Assembly (NCBI GenBank): GCA_023431215.1
Contig: JAEYXR010000011.1
Span: 1-64,000 of the forward strand
DNA from: Bacillota bacterium
GTDB lineage: Bacteria > Bacillota > Clostridia > Oscillospirales > Ruminococcaceae
DNA length: 64,000 nucleotides
Reading direction: 5' to 3'
Positions 35,631 through 43,944 of this stretch are shown here, one piece after another (position 1 is the first letter of the stretch; every line of letters begins with the position of its first letter). The notes beneath the pieces are model-generated. The model worked only from the letters and a program-made list of their open reading frames with translations. It was not told the DNA's origin and did not search any database. The position numbers and the translations under genes are program-made.

Positions 35631-35660
35631 AAAAAACAGCAGGCATAAGTACCTGCTGTC
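35631..35660 (-). terminator. Second terminator in the antiporter leader
   Basis: On the minus strand CAGCAGG pairs with CCTGCTG around an eight-base loop, followed by six T. It lies downstream of the riboswitch terminator and upstream of the antiporter gene. Confidence 0.75.
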
Positions 35661-35663
35661 AAT

Positions 35664-35782
35664 AAAAAAAGACGCAGATATAGCCGTCTTGCTACACCTG
35701 AGTCTCATCAATTAAGATAAACCAGACTTTTCAGCCAGGATGTTGGCTTATCACGCACTGTTACGCCGATTACTCCCTCAAA
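35664..35782 (-). promoter_or_regulatory. Probable yybP-ykoY (Mn2+) riboswitch with terminator
   Basis: Reading the minus strand from about 35782, the leader has the GGGAGTA entry motif, two internal arms, and the TAGCAAGAC motif at 35695-35687. The AAGACG of that motif also forms the left arm of a terminator (AAGACG...CGTCTT then seven T, 35689-35664), so aptamer and terminator compete. GGGAGTA plus AGCAAGAC and a cation-exporter gene downstream point to the yybP-ykoY manganese class. P1 pairing is not clean, so the class is probable, not proven. Confidence 0.6.
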
Positions 35783-36014
35783 AGCTTGTTTATTTTACCA
35801 TGTTTATTGTAATTTGTCAATAAAATGCGGATTGTGAATTTGTGCATGATGCCAATACTTGGAAAGCCAGTGTTTTTGCGTCTTTAGCAGCAATAACAAA
35901 CATCGGAGACAAATTCCCAACCTGACCCACGTAAAGGGGAGCCGACTATGTCGGCCTTCCGCGAAGGGGAAGTAAAAAAAGAAACCTGCTTGTCCGAAGA
36001 AAAGCAGGTCTTTG

Positions 36015-36080
36015 TTGGTGGATGCTGAGAAATTGGAATCTCCGATCTGACCCACGTTAAGGGGAGCCGACTATGTTGGC
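36015..36080 (-). pseudogene. Decayed tRNA-Val copy
   Basis: On the minus strand a CCA end (36015-36017), an acceptor-like CAGCATCC and a T-arm-like GGAGATTCCAATTTCTC are recognisable, with an anticodon-loop-like TTAACGT. The 5' half is replaced by the palindromic element, so no cloverleaf can form. Confidence 0.6.
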
Positions 36081-36096
36081 CTTCCGCGCAGGGGAA

Positions 36097-36135
36097 GAAA
36101 AAAAGAGACCTGCTTGTCCGAAGAAAAGCAGGTTT
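36097..36135 (-). terminator. Terminator of tRNA-Val
   Basis: ACCTGCTT pairs with AAGCAGGT around TTCTTCGGAC, followed on the minus strand by seven T. A second copy of the same terminator lies at 35973-36012 in the repeat. Confidence 0.8.
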
Positions 36136-36139
36136 TTGT

Positions 36140-36215
36140 TGGTGGACGCTGAGGAACTCGAATCCCCGACCTTCCGCACGTCAAGCGGAAGCTCTACCAG
36201 CTGAGCTAAGCGTCC
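36140..36215 (-). tRNA. tRNA-Val (anticodon GAC)
   Basis: A 76-base cloverleaf with encoded CCA: acceptor GGACGCT/AGCGTCC, D arm AGCTCAGCTGGTAGAGC, anticodon arm TTCCGC-TTGACGT-GCGGAA (GAC) and T arm GGGGATTCGAGTTCCTC with one G-T pair. It is the only intact gene in this tRNA cluster. Confidence 0.93.
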
Positions 36216-36240
36216 AAATAATCTTAGTCAATTTAATAAC

Positions 36241-36303
36241 ATCTAACCCATGTGCGAAAGACCCGCCTGTCAAGGGTCAGCCTTACCAGCTGAACTAAGC
36301 TTC
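36241..36303 (-). pseudogene. 5'-half relic of a second tRNA-Val
   Basis: The minus strand shows AGCTTAGTTCAGCTGGTAAG (acceptor/D-arm type) and the loop TTGACAG with a mismatched stem (TGACCC / GCGGGT). No T arm or 3' acceptor follows. A further T-arm-like piece (GGTTCGGGAGTACC) lies at about 36325-36340. Confidence 0.55.
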
Positions 36304-36523
36304 ATATTATCGATGCCAGCGGGTACTCCCGAACCAGCGAGTTACATTATAACAAGATAACATCAGAAAATCAACCCCTAAATTCATTTTTTTTTATAGT
36401 TGTTAAGTTTTCATAAATCCCATAGGATTTTGTTGTGTGATTATATAGTGCTGTGTTATAATATAATCCGTATATGTATGAGTATAAAAACGGCGTTTTT
36501 ACGCCAAAAAAGGCGGTGCTTAC

Positions 36524-37039
36524 GTGCGGATTTTGGGAATAGACCCCGGTTATGCCATTGTTGGCTATGGCGCGGTGGAATATTCTTGCGGGTGCTTTGC
36601 TCCCGTGGGCTTTGGAGCCATTACCACCCCCGCCGGGGAGGAAATGACTGCCCGGCTGGAGACCATTTATGAAGATATGAATACTGTGCTTACCAGGTAC
36701 AAGCCTGAGGCCATGGCAGTGGAACAGCTGTTTTTTACCAACAATGTTACCACAGGCATTGCGGTTGCACAGGCCAGAGGGGTTATCCTGCTGTGTGCCC
36801 GGCTGCACCGTGTCCCCATTTTTGAGTACACCCCCATGCAGGTAAAACAAGCGGTGGTGGGCTACGGCAAAGCAGAAAAGGCGCAGGTTATGGATATGAC
36901 CCGACGAATTTTGGGGTTGGATGCTGTACCTCGTCCTGATGATACAGCGGATGCCTTGGCAGTTGCCATCTGTCATGGACATACCGGCGCTTCGTCACTT
37001 TCCAAGCAAAATTTACTGCGGCGCAGCAGCTGCAGATAA
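36524..37039 (+). CDS. ruvC: Holliday junction endonuclease RuvC
   Basis: Cuts Holliday junctions with RuvAB. The 171 residues show MRILGIDPGYAIVGYG (catalytic Asp7), AVEQLFF (catalytic Glu) and RPDDTADALAVAICHGH (C-terminal catalytic Asp residues). The start is GTG at 36524; AAAGGCGGT precedes it. TATAAT near 36461 with TTGTGT 18 bases upstream looks like its promoter. ruvA and ruvB follow in the order C-A-B. Confidence 0.94.
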   Translation: MRILGIDPGYAIVGYGAVEYSCGCFAPVGFGAITTPAGEEMTARLETIYEDMNTVLTRYKPEAMAVEQLFFTNNVTTGIAVAQARGVILLCARLHRVPIFEYTPMQVKQAVVGYGKAEKAQVMDMTRRILGLDAVPRPDDTADALAVAICHGHTGASSLSKQNLLRRSSCR

Positions 37040-37141
37040 TTTGGCTGCTGGCAGGCTTTTTCAACATAAAAGCGGCAATACTTTGCCAAAAGGCGGTAAG
37101 TGCTACTGTGGTACTGCCTTTACGAAAGGAGCGACTACACC

Positions 37142-37750
37142 ATGATATACAGCGTTACAGGCAAGCTGAAGCTGCTGGAGCCTACCTTTGCTGTGGTAGA
37201 GGCGGGCGGCGTTGGCTATAAATGCACCACCACCACCTCCACCCTTGCCCAGCTGCCCCCTCGGGAAAGTGTAGTGACACTGCTGACCTATCTGCAGGTA
37301 AGAGAAAATGATATAGAGCTGTTCGGTTTTGCAACAGAAGAAGAGCTGCGGTGCTTTAAGCTACTCATTTCCGTCTCGGGTGTGGGTCCTAAAGCAGCGC
37401 TGGCAATCTTGTCCTCCACCACGCCCCAACGGCTCATGCTTTCCATTGCAGCAGGAGACGCCAAGGCACTAAAGGCCCCGGGCGTAGGCCCAAAGCTGAC
37501 ACAGCGCATTGTTCTGGAGCTAAAGGACAAGGTTTCCACCGACGATATGAAGCAGGCAGTGGGCTTTTCTCCCGCCTTTGCAGCAATGGACGGCGAGTGT
37601 CTGTCGGCGCAGGGCGAGGCCATCAGCGCACTGGTGGCACTGGGCTACGGACAGACGGATGCCGCCTCGGTGGTTTCCAGGTTGGACAGCGCCCTACCTG
37701 TGGACGAGCTAATTAAAGCTGCACTGAAAAAACTGGCGAGAGGGGTGTAA
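37142..37750 (+). CDS. ruvA: Holliday junction branch-migration protein RuvA
   Basis: Binds four-way junctions and loads RuvB. The 202 residues show the N-terminal OB fold (MIYSVTGKLKLLEPTFAVVE), two helix-hairpin-helix motifs (LLISVSGVGPKAALAIL and LKAPGVGPKLTQRIVLELKDK) and a C-terminal RuvB-binding domain. GAAAGGAG precedes ATG 37142; an upstream ATG at 37100 is unsupported. It lies between ruvC and ruvB. Confidence 0.95.
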   Translation: MIYSVTGKLKLLEPTFAVVEAGGVGYKCTTTTSTLAQLPPRESVVTLLTYLQVRENDIELFGFATEEELRCFKLLISVSGVGPKAALAILSSTTPQRLMLSIAAGDAKALKAPGVGPKLTQRIVLELKDKVSTDDMKQAVGFSPAFAAMDGECLSAQGEAISALVALGYGQTDAASVVSRLDSALPVDELIKAALKKLARGV

Positions 37751-37753
37751 CAG

Positions 37754-38800
37754 TTGCTGGACAACGAAATGGACTTTGAAAACCGCATTGTCACCCCCGA
37801 TTATACCCAGGATGATACCGAAACAGAATTTTCGCTGCGTCCCCGTACACTGGAAGAATATATTGGGCAGGATAAAGCCAAGGAGAACCTGAAGGTGTTT
37901 ATTCAGGCGGCAAAGCTGCGAGGTGAACCGCTGGATCATGTGCTGCTGTACGGCCCTCCGGGACTGGGCAAAACCACCCTCTCGGGCATTATTGCCAACG
38001 AAATGGGTGCGAGTATCCGCATCACCTCCGGCCCAGCCATTGAAAAACCCGGTGACCTTGCCGCGCTCCTTACCAACTTGGAGCAAGGGGATATTCTGTT
38101 TATTGATGAAATCCATCGCCTCAACCGCAGTGTTGAGGAGGTGCTTTACCCTGCCATGGAGGACTATGCTCTTGATATTATCATCGGCAAAGGTCCCTCG
38201 GCGCGTTCTATCCGCATTGACCTGCCTAAGTTTACTCTGGTGGGAGCCACCACTCGTGCGGGGCAGCTGACAGGGCCCCTACGCGACCGCTTTGGTGTTA
38301 TTTTGCGCCTGGAGCTGTACACCCACAACCAGCTTTGCGAAATTGTACGCCGCAGCGCCAGTATTTTGGGCATACCCTGTGACCCCACGGGTGCCATAGA
38401 GCTTGCCCGCCGCAGCCGCGGCACACCCCGAATTGCCAACCGATTTTTAAAGCGTGTGCGGGACTTTGCACAGGTCATTGGCAACGGAGAAATCAGCGCC
38501 GCCATTGCAGCAGAGGCCCTTGATCGCTTGGAGGTAGACTATCTGGGTCTGGATTCCATCGACAGGCGGATTCTGGAAACAATCATTACATCCTATGCCG
38601 GTGGACCTGTGGGTCTGGATACTCTTGCCGCCGCAGTGGGGGAAGAAAGCGTTACCATTGAGGACGTTTATGAACCCTACCTGATGCAGATTGGTTTTTT
38701 AAGCCGTACCAGCCGGGGCCGCTGCGTTACCCCCAAGGCCTACGAGCATTTGGGCCTTCCCGTAAACGGCAACACCCCAGATGCCCAACTGTCTTTTTAG
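37754..38800 (+). CDS. ruvB: Holliday junction helicase RuvB
   Basis: The AAA+ motor of RuvAB. The 348 residues carry Walker A GPPGLGKT at 67-74, Walker B LFIDEIHRL, sensor GATTRAG, the arginine finger region GPLRDRFG and a winged-helix end. TTG 37754 starts three bases after the ruvA stop with GAGGGGT before it; ATG 37769 is an alternative. Confidence 0.96.
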   Translation: MLDNEMDFENRIVTPDYTQDDTETEFSLRPRTLEEYIGQDKAKENLKVFIQAAKLRGEPLDHVLLYGPPGLGKTTLSGIIANEMGASIRITSGPAIEKPGDLAALLTNLEQGDILFIDEIHRLNRSVEEVLYPAMEDYALDIIIGKGPSARSIRIDLPKFTLVGATTRAGQLTGPLRDRFGVILRLELYTHNQLCEIVRRSASILGIPCDPTGAIELARRSRGTPRIANRFLKRVRDFAQVIGNGEISAAIAAEALDRLEVDYLGLDSIDRRILETIITSYAGGPVGLDTLAAAVGEESVTIEDVYEPYLMQIGFLSRTSRGRCVTPKAYEHLGLPVNGNTPDAQLSF

Positions 38801-38983
38801 GGAACTAATAGCATTTTTAATGATAGATAGCATAAAAATTGTTACCAGGCAATTCACTTTTGCAGAGATATTGCATCACTTTTGACTTTTGGCAAGCGCC
38901 CTAGTATGGGACGGACACAAACCGGAATAAACTTAGCTTAAGAATAGATGAGTAGAATTTAGTATGTCAGCGGAGGTATGACA

Positions 38984-40333
38984 ATGGGAAGACTGTTTGG
39001 AACAGACGGTGTGCGGGGTATTGCCAACCGTGACCTTTCGGTGGAGCTCTCTACCAATATCGGTGTTGCACTGGCAATGGTGCTGCGGGAGCGCAACCCC
39101 GGCAAACCCACGGTTTTGGTGGGTAAGGACACCCGTGCGTCTTCGGATATGATAGAAGCGGCACTGGTGGCAGGCTTGTGCGCAGGCGGTGCAAATGTTG
39201 TTGAAATCGGCGTAGTGCCTACACCGGCGGTGGCCTATCTTGTCACCCGTGAGGAGGCGCAGGCAGGCGTTATGATTTCCGCCAGCCACAACCCCTATCA
39301 TTTTAACGGCATTAAGGTATTTGGCCCCAAAGGCTTTAAGCTTTCGGATGAAGAAGAAGCAGAAATTGAGGACATTGTGCTGGATCATACACCACCCTTT
39401 GTTTTTGCTGCTGCAGACCAAATTGGCCGTGTAAAACAGGATGACCGCCTGCTGCATCACTATGTGCGCCATCTAGCTTCTACCGTCAAGGACGACCTTT
39501 GCGGACTTAGGGTGCTGGTGGACTGTTCCAATGGCAGCGCCAGCGCCACCGCCCGAGAGCTGTTTGGTCTTTTGGGCGTAAAGGCTGACATCATCAACGA
39601 CACCCCCGACGGCCTTAATGTAAACCGTCACTGCGGCTCCACCCATGTAGAAGAGCTTTGCGACAGAGTGACCGCTGAGGGGTATGATTTGGCAGTTGCC
39701 TTTGACGGTGATGCCGACCGCTGCCTTGCAGTGGATGAAAAAGGCAGTGTAGTAAACGGCGACCAGATGATTGCGCTGTTTGCCGTGGATATGAAAGCAA
39801 AGGGAACTTTGAAAAACAATACCGCCGTAGTTACCATTATGAGCAACTTCGGCTTCTTTAAATTTGCCGAGCAAAACGGGATTAACACACGTACCACCAA
39901 AGTGGGTGACCGTTATGTGTTGGAGGCCATGCTGGAAGAAGGCCACAGCATTGGCGGCGAGCAGTCCGGCCATATTATTTTTACCGATTATATGACCACC
40001 GGTGACGGTCAACTTTCGGCCATTCAGCTGCTGTGCGCCCTTGCACGAAGCAAAAAGACCCTGAGCCAGCTTTGCCAGGTCATTACCATCATGCCGCAGG
40101 TGCTGCTGAACGTAGAGGCCACCAGAGATATGAAAGCAGCCATTACCGAAAGCCCCGAACTTGCAAAGGTGATGCGCCGCTGTGAGGATGAACTGGGAGA
40201 CAGCGGCCGCGTGCTGCTGCGTCCCTCCGGCACCGAGCCGCTGATCCGTGTTATGGTGGAAGGCGAGAACATGGTACAGATTGAAACCATCGCCCACACC
40301 TTGGCTGACGCCATTACAAAATATCTGGCATAA
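38984..40333 (+). CDS. glmM: Phosphoglucosamine mutase
   Basis: Converts glucosamine-6-phosphate to glucosamine-1-phosphate for peptidoglycan. The 449 residues start MGRLFGTDGVRGIAN and show the phosphoserine loop SASHNP (Ser101), metal loop DGDADR at 241-246, GGEQSGH and the C-terminal phosphate clamp RPSGTEPLIRVM. CGGAGG lies seven bases before ATG 38984; ATG 38978 is too near it. No glmS is seen in this window. Confidence 0.95.
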   Translation: MGRLFGTDGVRGIANRDLSVELSTNIGVALAMVLRERNPGKPTVLVGKDTRASSDMIEAALVAGLCAGGANVVEIGVVPTPAVAYLVTREEAQAGVMISASHNPYHFNGIKVFGPKGFKLSDEEEAEIEDIVLDHTPPFVFAAADQIGRVKQDDRLLHHYVRHLASTVKDDLCGLRVLVDCSNGSASATARELFGLLGVKADIINDTPDGLNVNRHCGSTHVEELCDRVTAEGYDLAVAFDGDADRCLAVDEKGSVVNGDQMIALFAVDMKAKGTLKNNTAVVTIMSNFGFFKFAEQNGINTRTTKVGDRYVLEAMLEEGHSIGGEQSGHIIFTDYMTTGDGQLSAIQLLCALARSKKTLSQLCQVITIMPQVLLNVEATRDMKAAITESPELAKVMRRCEDELGDSGRVLLRPSGTEPLIRVMVEGENMVQIETIAHTLADAITKYLA

Positions 40334-40394
40334 TTACAATAGATTAACCGGGGCTTGAACAAGCTGCCCGGTGGGGAATGGAGAAAATAACAGT

Positions 40395-41267
40395 ATGCGA
40401 GCAGCAGAAAACTGGAAGGATTTTGAAGTGCTGGACGCCAGCGACGGCGAAAAGCTGGAACGGTGGGGGGACGTGCTTTTGGTGCGTCCCGACCCCCAGG
40501 TGCTTTGGAAAACACCCAAGGGCGACCTTTGGAAGAAAGCCAACGCCCGATATCTCCGTTCCTCCGCAGGGGGCGGAAAATGGCAGGTGCGCAGCCTTTC
40601 CCGGGAGGTTTGGAATATCCACTACGGCGGACTGACCTTTAAAATCAGCCCTACAGGCTTTAAGCACACGGGGCTTTTTCCTGAGCAGGCAGTCAACTGG
40701 GATTTGTTTGACAAGCTGATTCGCCAAGCGGGCAGGCCTATCCGGGTGCTCAACCTGTTTGCCTACACCGGCGGCGCAACCCTTGCCTGTGCCCAGGCAG
40801 GAGCTGCGGTATGCCATGTAGATGCATCCAAGGGCATGGTGGCATGGGCCAAAGAGAACCAGACCCTCAGCGGTCTTTCGGACAAGCCCATCCGCTGGAT
40901 TGTTGACGACTGCCAAAAGTTTGTGGAGCGTGAGATACGCCGCGGCAGCCTGTATGATGCCGTCATTATGGACCCACCCTCCTATGGACGCGGCCCCGGC
41001 GGTGAGGTTTGGAAGCTGGAGGATTGCGTTTTTGACCTGGTGAGCCTTTGCGCGGGAGTTTTGAGCGAAAACCCCTTGTTTTTTGCCATCAACAGCTATA
41101 CCACGGGGCTTAGCCCTTCGGTAATGGAGTACATTTTGGGCGCAACTGTTGCCAAAAAGTTTGGCGGCACCACGTCCTCTTCTGAAATTGGGCTGCCCGT
41201 TGCGGCCTCCGGCTATACGTTGCCCTGCGGATCTACCGCTGTCTGGACAGCAAAAGGCAGCAGGTAA
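40395..41267 (+). CDS. Class I SAM-dependent (rRNA-type) methyltransferase, RlmI/K-like
   Basis: The 290 residues show an N-terminal pseudo-PUA remnant, a Rossmann fold with NLFAYTGG, an Asp (HVDASKG) and the target-base motif DPPSYGRG, ending in an LPCGS-type tail. This matches the RlmI/RlmK group that methylates 23S rRNA, but substrate is not certain. The PUA domain appears shortened. ATG 40395 is chosen over the GTG at 40371; GGAG lies about 12 bases upstream. It precedes the ecfAAT genes. Confidence 0.82.
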   Translation: MRAAENWKDFEVLDASDGEKLERWGDVLLVRPDPQVLWKTPKGDLWKKANARYLRSSAGGGKWQVRSLSREVWNIHYGGLTFKISPTGFKHTGLFPEQAVNWDLFDKLIRQAGRPIRVLNLFAYTGGATLACAQAGAAVCHVDASKGMVAWAKENQTLSGLSDKPIRWIVDDCQKFVEREIRRGSLYDAVIMDPPSYGRGPGGEVWKLEDCVFDLVSLCAGVLSENPLFFAINSYTTGLSPSVMEYILGATVAKKFGGTTSSSEIGLPVAASGYTLPCGSTAVWTAKGSR

Positions 41268-41312
41268 GGGCCGCTTACGCCTCACTTAGCAGCGAAAGGG
41301 AAGGATAAAGCT

Positions 41313-42167
41313 TTGGAAAATATCATTGAAGGCCGCGGCATCTACTTCAGATATGAGGAAGAAGCCGTAACCCAGTATGTCATTGATGGTGTGGATATCG
41401 ACATAAAGCGAGGAGAATTTTTGGCGGTACTGGGTCATAATGGCAGTGGCAAGTCTACCCTTGCCAAGCATTTTAATGCAGTATATCTGCCCCAGCAGGG
41501 GTCTGTTTTGGTAGACGGCATTAGTACCGCCGACGAAGAACACCTATACGATATCCGTCAGACCGTAGGCATGGTGTTTCAAAACCCCGACAACCAAATT
41601 GTTGCCACCATTGTAGAAGAAGACGTGGCATTTGCACTGGAGAATATCGGGGTACCCCCTGCCGAAATCCGTGAGCGTGTCGACCAGGCGCTGAAAGATG
41701 TAGGAATGTACGAATATCGTGAGCACGCGCCTCACCAGCTTTCCGGCGGCCAAAAACAGCGTGTGGCCATTGCCGGAGTAATTGCCATGCGCCCCAAGTG
41801 CATTGTACTGGACGAGCCCACCGCCATGCTGGACCCCAAGGGTCGCCGCGAGGTAATGCGTACCCTGCGGGCTCTTAACCGCGACCACGGCATTACGGTG
41901 GTGCTCATTACCCACTATATGGACGAGGCAGCCAAGTGCGACCGTGTTATTGTGATGGAACGTGGCTCCATTATTTTAAATGGCACCCCCCGGGAAGTGT
42001 TTTCTCAGGTGGAGCTGCTAAAATCTGTGGGGCTGGATGTACCCCAGGTCACCGAGCTGATGCATGAGCTGCGCAAAGCGGGCTACGCTGTCCGTAATGA
42101 TATTATTACCGAAGAGGAATGCATGGACGAGCTGGAGCGTCTGCTGAGAAACGAGGTGGGAGCATGA
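41313..42167 (+). CDS. ecfA1: Energy-coupling factor ATPase EcfA1
   Basis: One of the two ATPases of the shared ECF vitamin-transport module. The 284 residues show Walker A GHNGSGKST, MVFQNPDNQIVATIV (Q loop of EcfA1 type), signature LSGGQKQRVAIAG, Walker B IVLDEPTAMLD and switch His in LITHYMDE. The start is TTG at 41313 with GGAAGGA upstream. It overlaps ecfA2 by ATGA. Confidence 0.94.
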   Translation: MENIIEGRGIYFRYEEEAVTQYVIDGVDIDIKRGEFLAVLGHNGSGKSTLAKHFNAVYLPQQGSVLVDGISTADEEHLYDIRQTVGMVFQNPDNQIVATIVEEDVAFALENIGVPPAEIRERVDQALKDVGMYEYREHAPHQLSGGQKQRVAIAGVIAMRPKCIVLDEPTAMLDPKGRREVMRTLRALNRDHGITVVLITHYMDEAAKCDRVIVMERGSIILNGTPREVFSQVELLKSVGLDVPQVTELMHELRKAGYAVRNDIITEEECMDELERLLRNEVGA

Positions 42168-43030
42168 GCATTGCCATAGAAACACAGAATCTTACTCACA
42201 CCTATTCCATAGGTACCCCTTTTGAAAAAACCGCGGTAAGCGATGTTTCCGTTCAAATAGAAAAAGGTGAATATGTAGGAGTCATCGGCCACACCGGCTC
42301 CGGCAAGTCTACCCTGATCCAACACTTTAATGCCTTGATGAAGCCCACCTCCGGCAAAATGCTGGTAAACGGTGAGGACATCTGGGCCGACAAAAGCAAA
42401 ATACGTCAGTTCCGCTTTCAGGTGGGGCTGGTGTTTCAATACCCAGAATATCAGCTGTTTGGAGAGACCGTTTACAGCGATATTGCCTTTGGCCCTACCA
42501 ACATGGGCTTAGACAAGGACGAGATTGACCACCGCATCCGTCAGGCGGCACGTTTTGTGGGACTTACCGACGACAAGCTGGCCAAAAGCCCTTTTGAGCT
42601 GAGTGGCGGCCAAAAACGCCGTGTGGCCATTGCCGGTGTGCTGGCGATGGACCCTGAGGTTCTTATTTTGGACGAGCCCACCGCAGGCCTTGACCCCAAG
42701 GGCCGTGACAAGATTTTGGGCGAAATTCGGGAGTACCACCAGGAAAAGAAAATTACCGTGCTGCTGGTTTCTCACAGCATGGAGGACATTGCCCGCTATG
42801 CCACCCGGGCTATGGTCATGAACAAAAGCAAGCTGCACTGCTACGATACGGTAGAAGCCGTATTTAGCCGCAGTGCCGAGCTTTCTGCCATGGGCCTTTC
42901 AGTACCCCAGGTTTCCCGGGTGTTTTCCGGCCTTGCCGACCGTGGGCTAAACCTTCCCCGCAATATTTATACCCTGGAACAGGCAAAGGCCGCCCTCCTG
43001 AGCCGTTTGGGAAAGGAGGCAAAAGCATGA
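42164..43030 (+). CDS. ecfA2: Energy-coupling factor ATPase EcfA2
   Basis: The second ECF ATPase. The 288 residues show Walker A GHTGSGKST, LVFQYPEYQLFGETV (EcfA2 type), signature LSGGQKRRVAIAG, Walker B LILDEPTAGLD and LVSHSMED. ATG 42164 overlaps the ecfA1 stop; GGTGGGAG precedes it. The upstream frame to 42119 is an artefact. It overlaps ecfT by ATGA. Confidence 0.94.
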   Translation: MSIAIETQNLTHTYSIGTPFEKTAVSDVSVQIEKGEYVGVIGHTGSGKSTLIQHFNALMKPTSGKMLVNGEDIWADKSKIRQFRFQVGLVFQYPEYQLFGETVYSDIAFGPTNMGLDKDEIDHRIRQAARFVGLTDDKLAKSPFELSGGQKRRVAIAGVLAMDPEVLILDEPTAGLDPKGRDKILGEIREYHQEKKITVLLVSHSMEDIARYATRAMVMNKSKLHCYDTVEAVFSRSAELSAMGLSVPQVSRVFSGLADRGLNLPRNIYTLEQAKAALLSRLGKEAKA

Positions 43031-43842
43031 TTCGTGATATTACCATTGGTCAATACTTCCCCGGAAAGTCCCCCATACACAAAATGGACCCCCGGGTAAA
43101 AATCCTGCTGTCTCTTGCCTATATTGTCATGCTGTTTGTGGCGCGCAACATCCCCGCCCTTTTGGTGGGAGTGGTGTTTGCTCTGATGTGTTATCTCATC
43201 AGCCGCATCCCCCTTAAAATGATACTCAAGAGCCTGAAGCCCATTGTGCCCATTGTGGTGTTTACGGCCATTCTTAATATGCTGTTTGTAGACGGACGGG
43301 TGCTGTGGGAATGGTACTTTATTAAGATTACCTATGAAGGTGTCATGACGGCGGTGCTGATGTCCATCCGCATCATCAGCCTCATTGCAGGCACAACGCT
43401 GCTCACCTATACCACCTCGCCCATTGCCCTTACCGATGGTATTGAGCGGCTTCTTGGTCCCCTGAAAAAGATTAAGCTGCCGGTACACGAGCTGGCCATG
43501 ATGATGACAATAGCCTTGCGTTTTATTCCCACCCTCATAGAAGAAACAGACAAAATTATCTCTGCCCAAAAGGCCCGGGGTGCCGATATGGAAACCGGCA
43601 GCCTGATGCAGCGTGCCAAGGCACTGGTGCCCATTTTGATTCCCTTGTTTGTGTCCTCCTTCCGCCGTGCCGACGAGCTGGCGCTGGCAATGGAGTGCCG
43701 CTGCTACCGGGGTGACGTGGGGCGTACCCGTATGAAGCAGCTAAAAATGAGCTGGCGGGATACTGTGGGTACACTGGTGATGGCAGCTGTTTTGGTGCTG
43801 GTCATTTGGGTAAACTTTATTCTGCCCCCTGTTTTGGGCTGA
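43027..43842 (+). CDS. ecfT: Energy-coupling factor transmembrane protein EcfT
   Basis: The membrane scaffold that joins EcfA1/A2 to S components. The 271 residues form five or six hydrophobic segments. HKMDPRVKI marks the N-terminus, and the two coupling helices end in the ARG motif (AQKARGAD) and a YRG variant (CRCYRGD). ATG 43027 overlaps the ecfA2 stop; GGAAAGGAGG precedes it. No S component lies in this operon; the one at 20.3 kb is a candidate partner. Confidence 0.94.
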   Translation: MIRDITIGQYFPGKSPIHKMDPRVKILLSLAYIVMLFVARNIPALLVGVVFALMCYLISRIPLKMILKSLKPIVPIVVFTAILNMLFVDGRVLWEWYFIKITYEGVMTAVLMSIRIISLIAGTTLLTYTTSPIALTDGIERLLGPLKKIKLPVHELAMMMTIALRFIPTLIEETDKIISAQKARGADMETGSLMQRAKALVPILIPLFVSSFRRADELALAMECRCYRGDVGRTRMKQLKMSWRDTVGTLVMAAVLVLVIWVNFILPPVLG

Positions 43843-43944
43843 TTTGAAAAAACCCACCGGCAACCGGATGAAATAAGTTACCGTTTTTTGTCGTAGTATT
43901 TATTGGGGCAATAAACGGAACAACCTTGCAATAGGAGGTGCCCC

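Larger units (their letters stand above)
35922..36153 (-). repeat. Tandem 125-bp-period repeat containing tRNA-Val 3' halves and terminators
   Basis: Two near-identical units, 35922-36029 and 36047-36153, each run from CTGACCCACG through a palindrome (GCCGAC-TAT-GTCGGC) and a terminator hairpin (ACCTGCTT / AAGCAGGT) to GGTGGA(T/C)GCTGAG. On the minus strand the last part is the acceptor and CCA end of a tRNA-Val. They differ at about ten positions. The 108-base units read as a duplicated tRNA tail plus a palindromic element. Confidence 0.8.

Noticed and set aside
38801..38983. glmS-ribozyme-like RNA before glmM
   Set aside because: No conserved core sequence found; the spacer is plain AT-rich DNA and the gene is glmM, not glmS.
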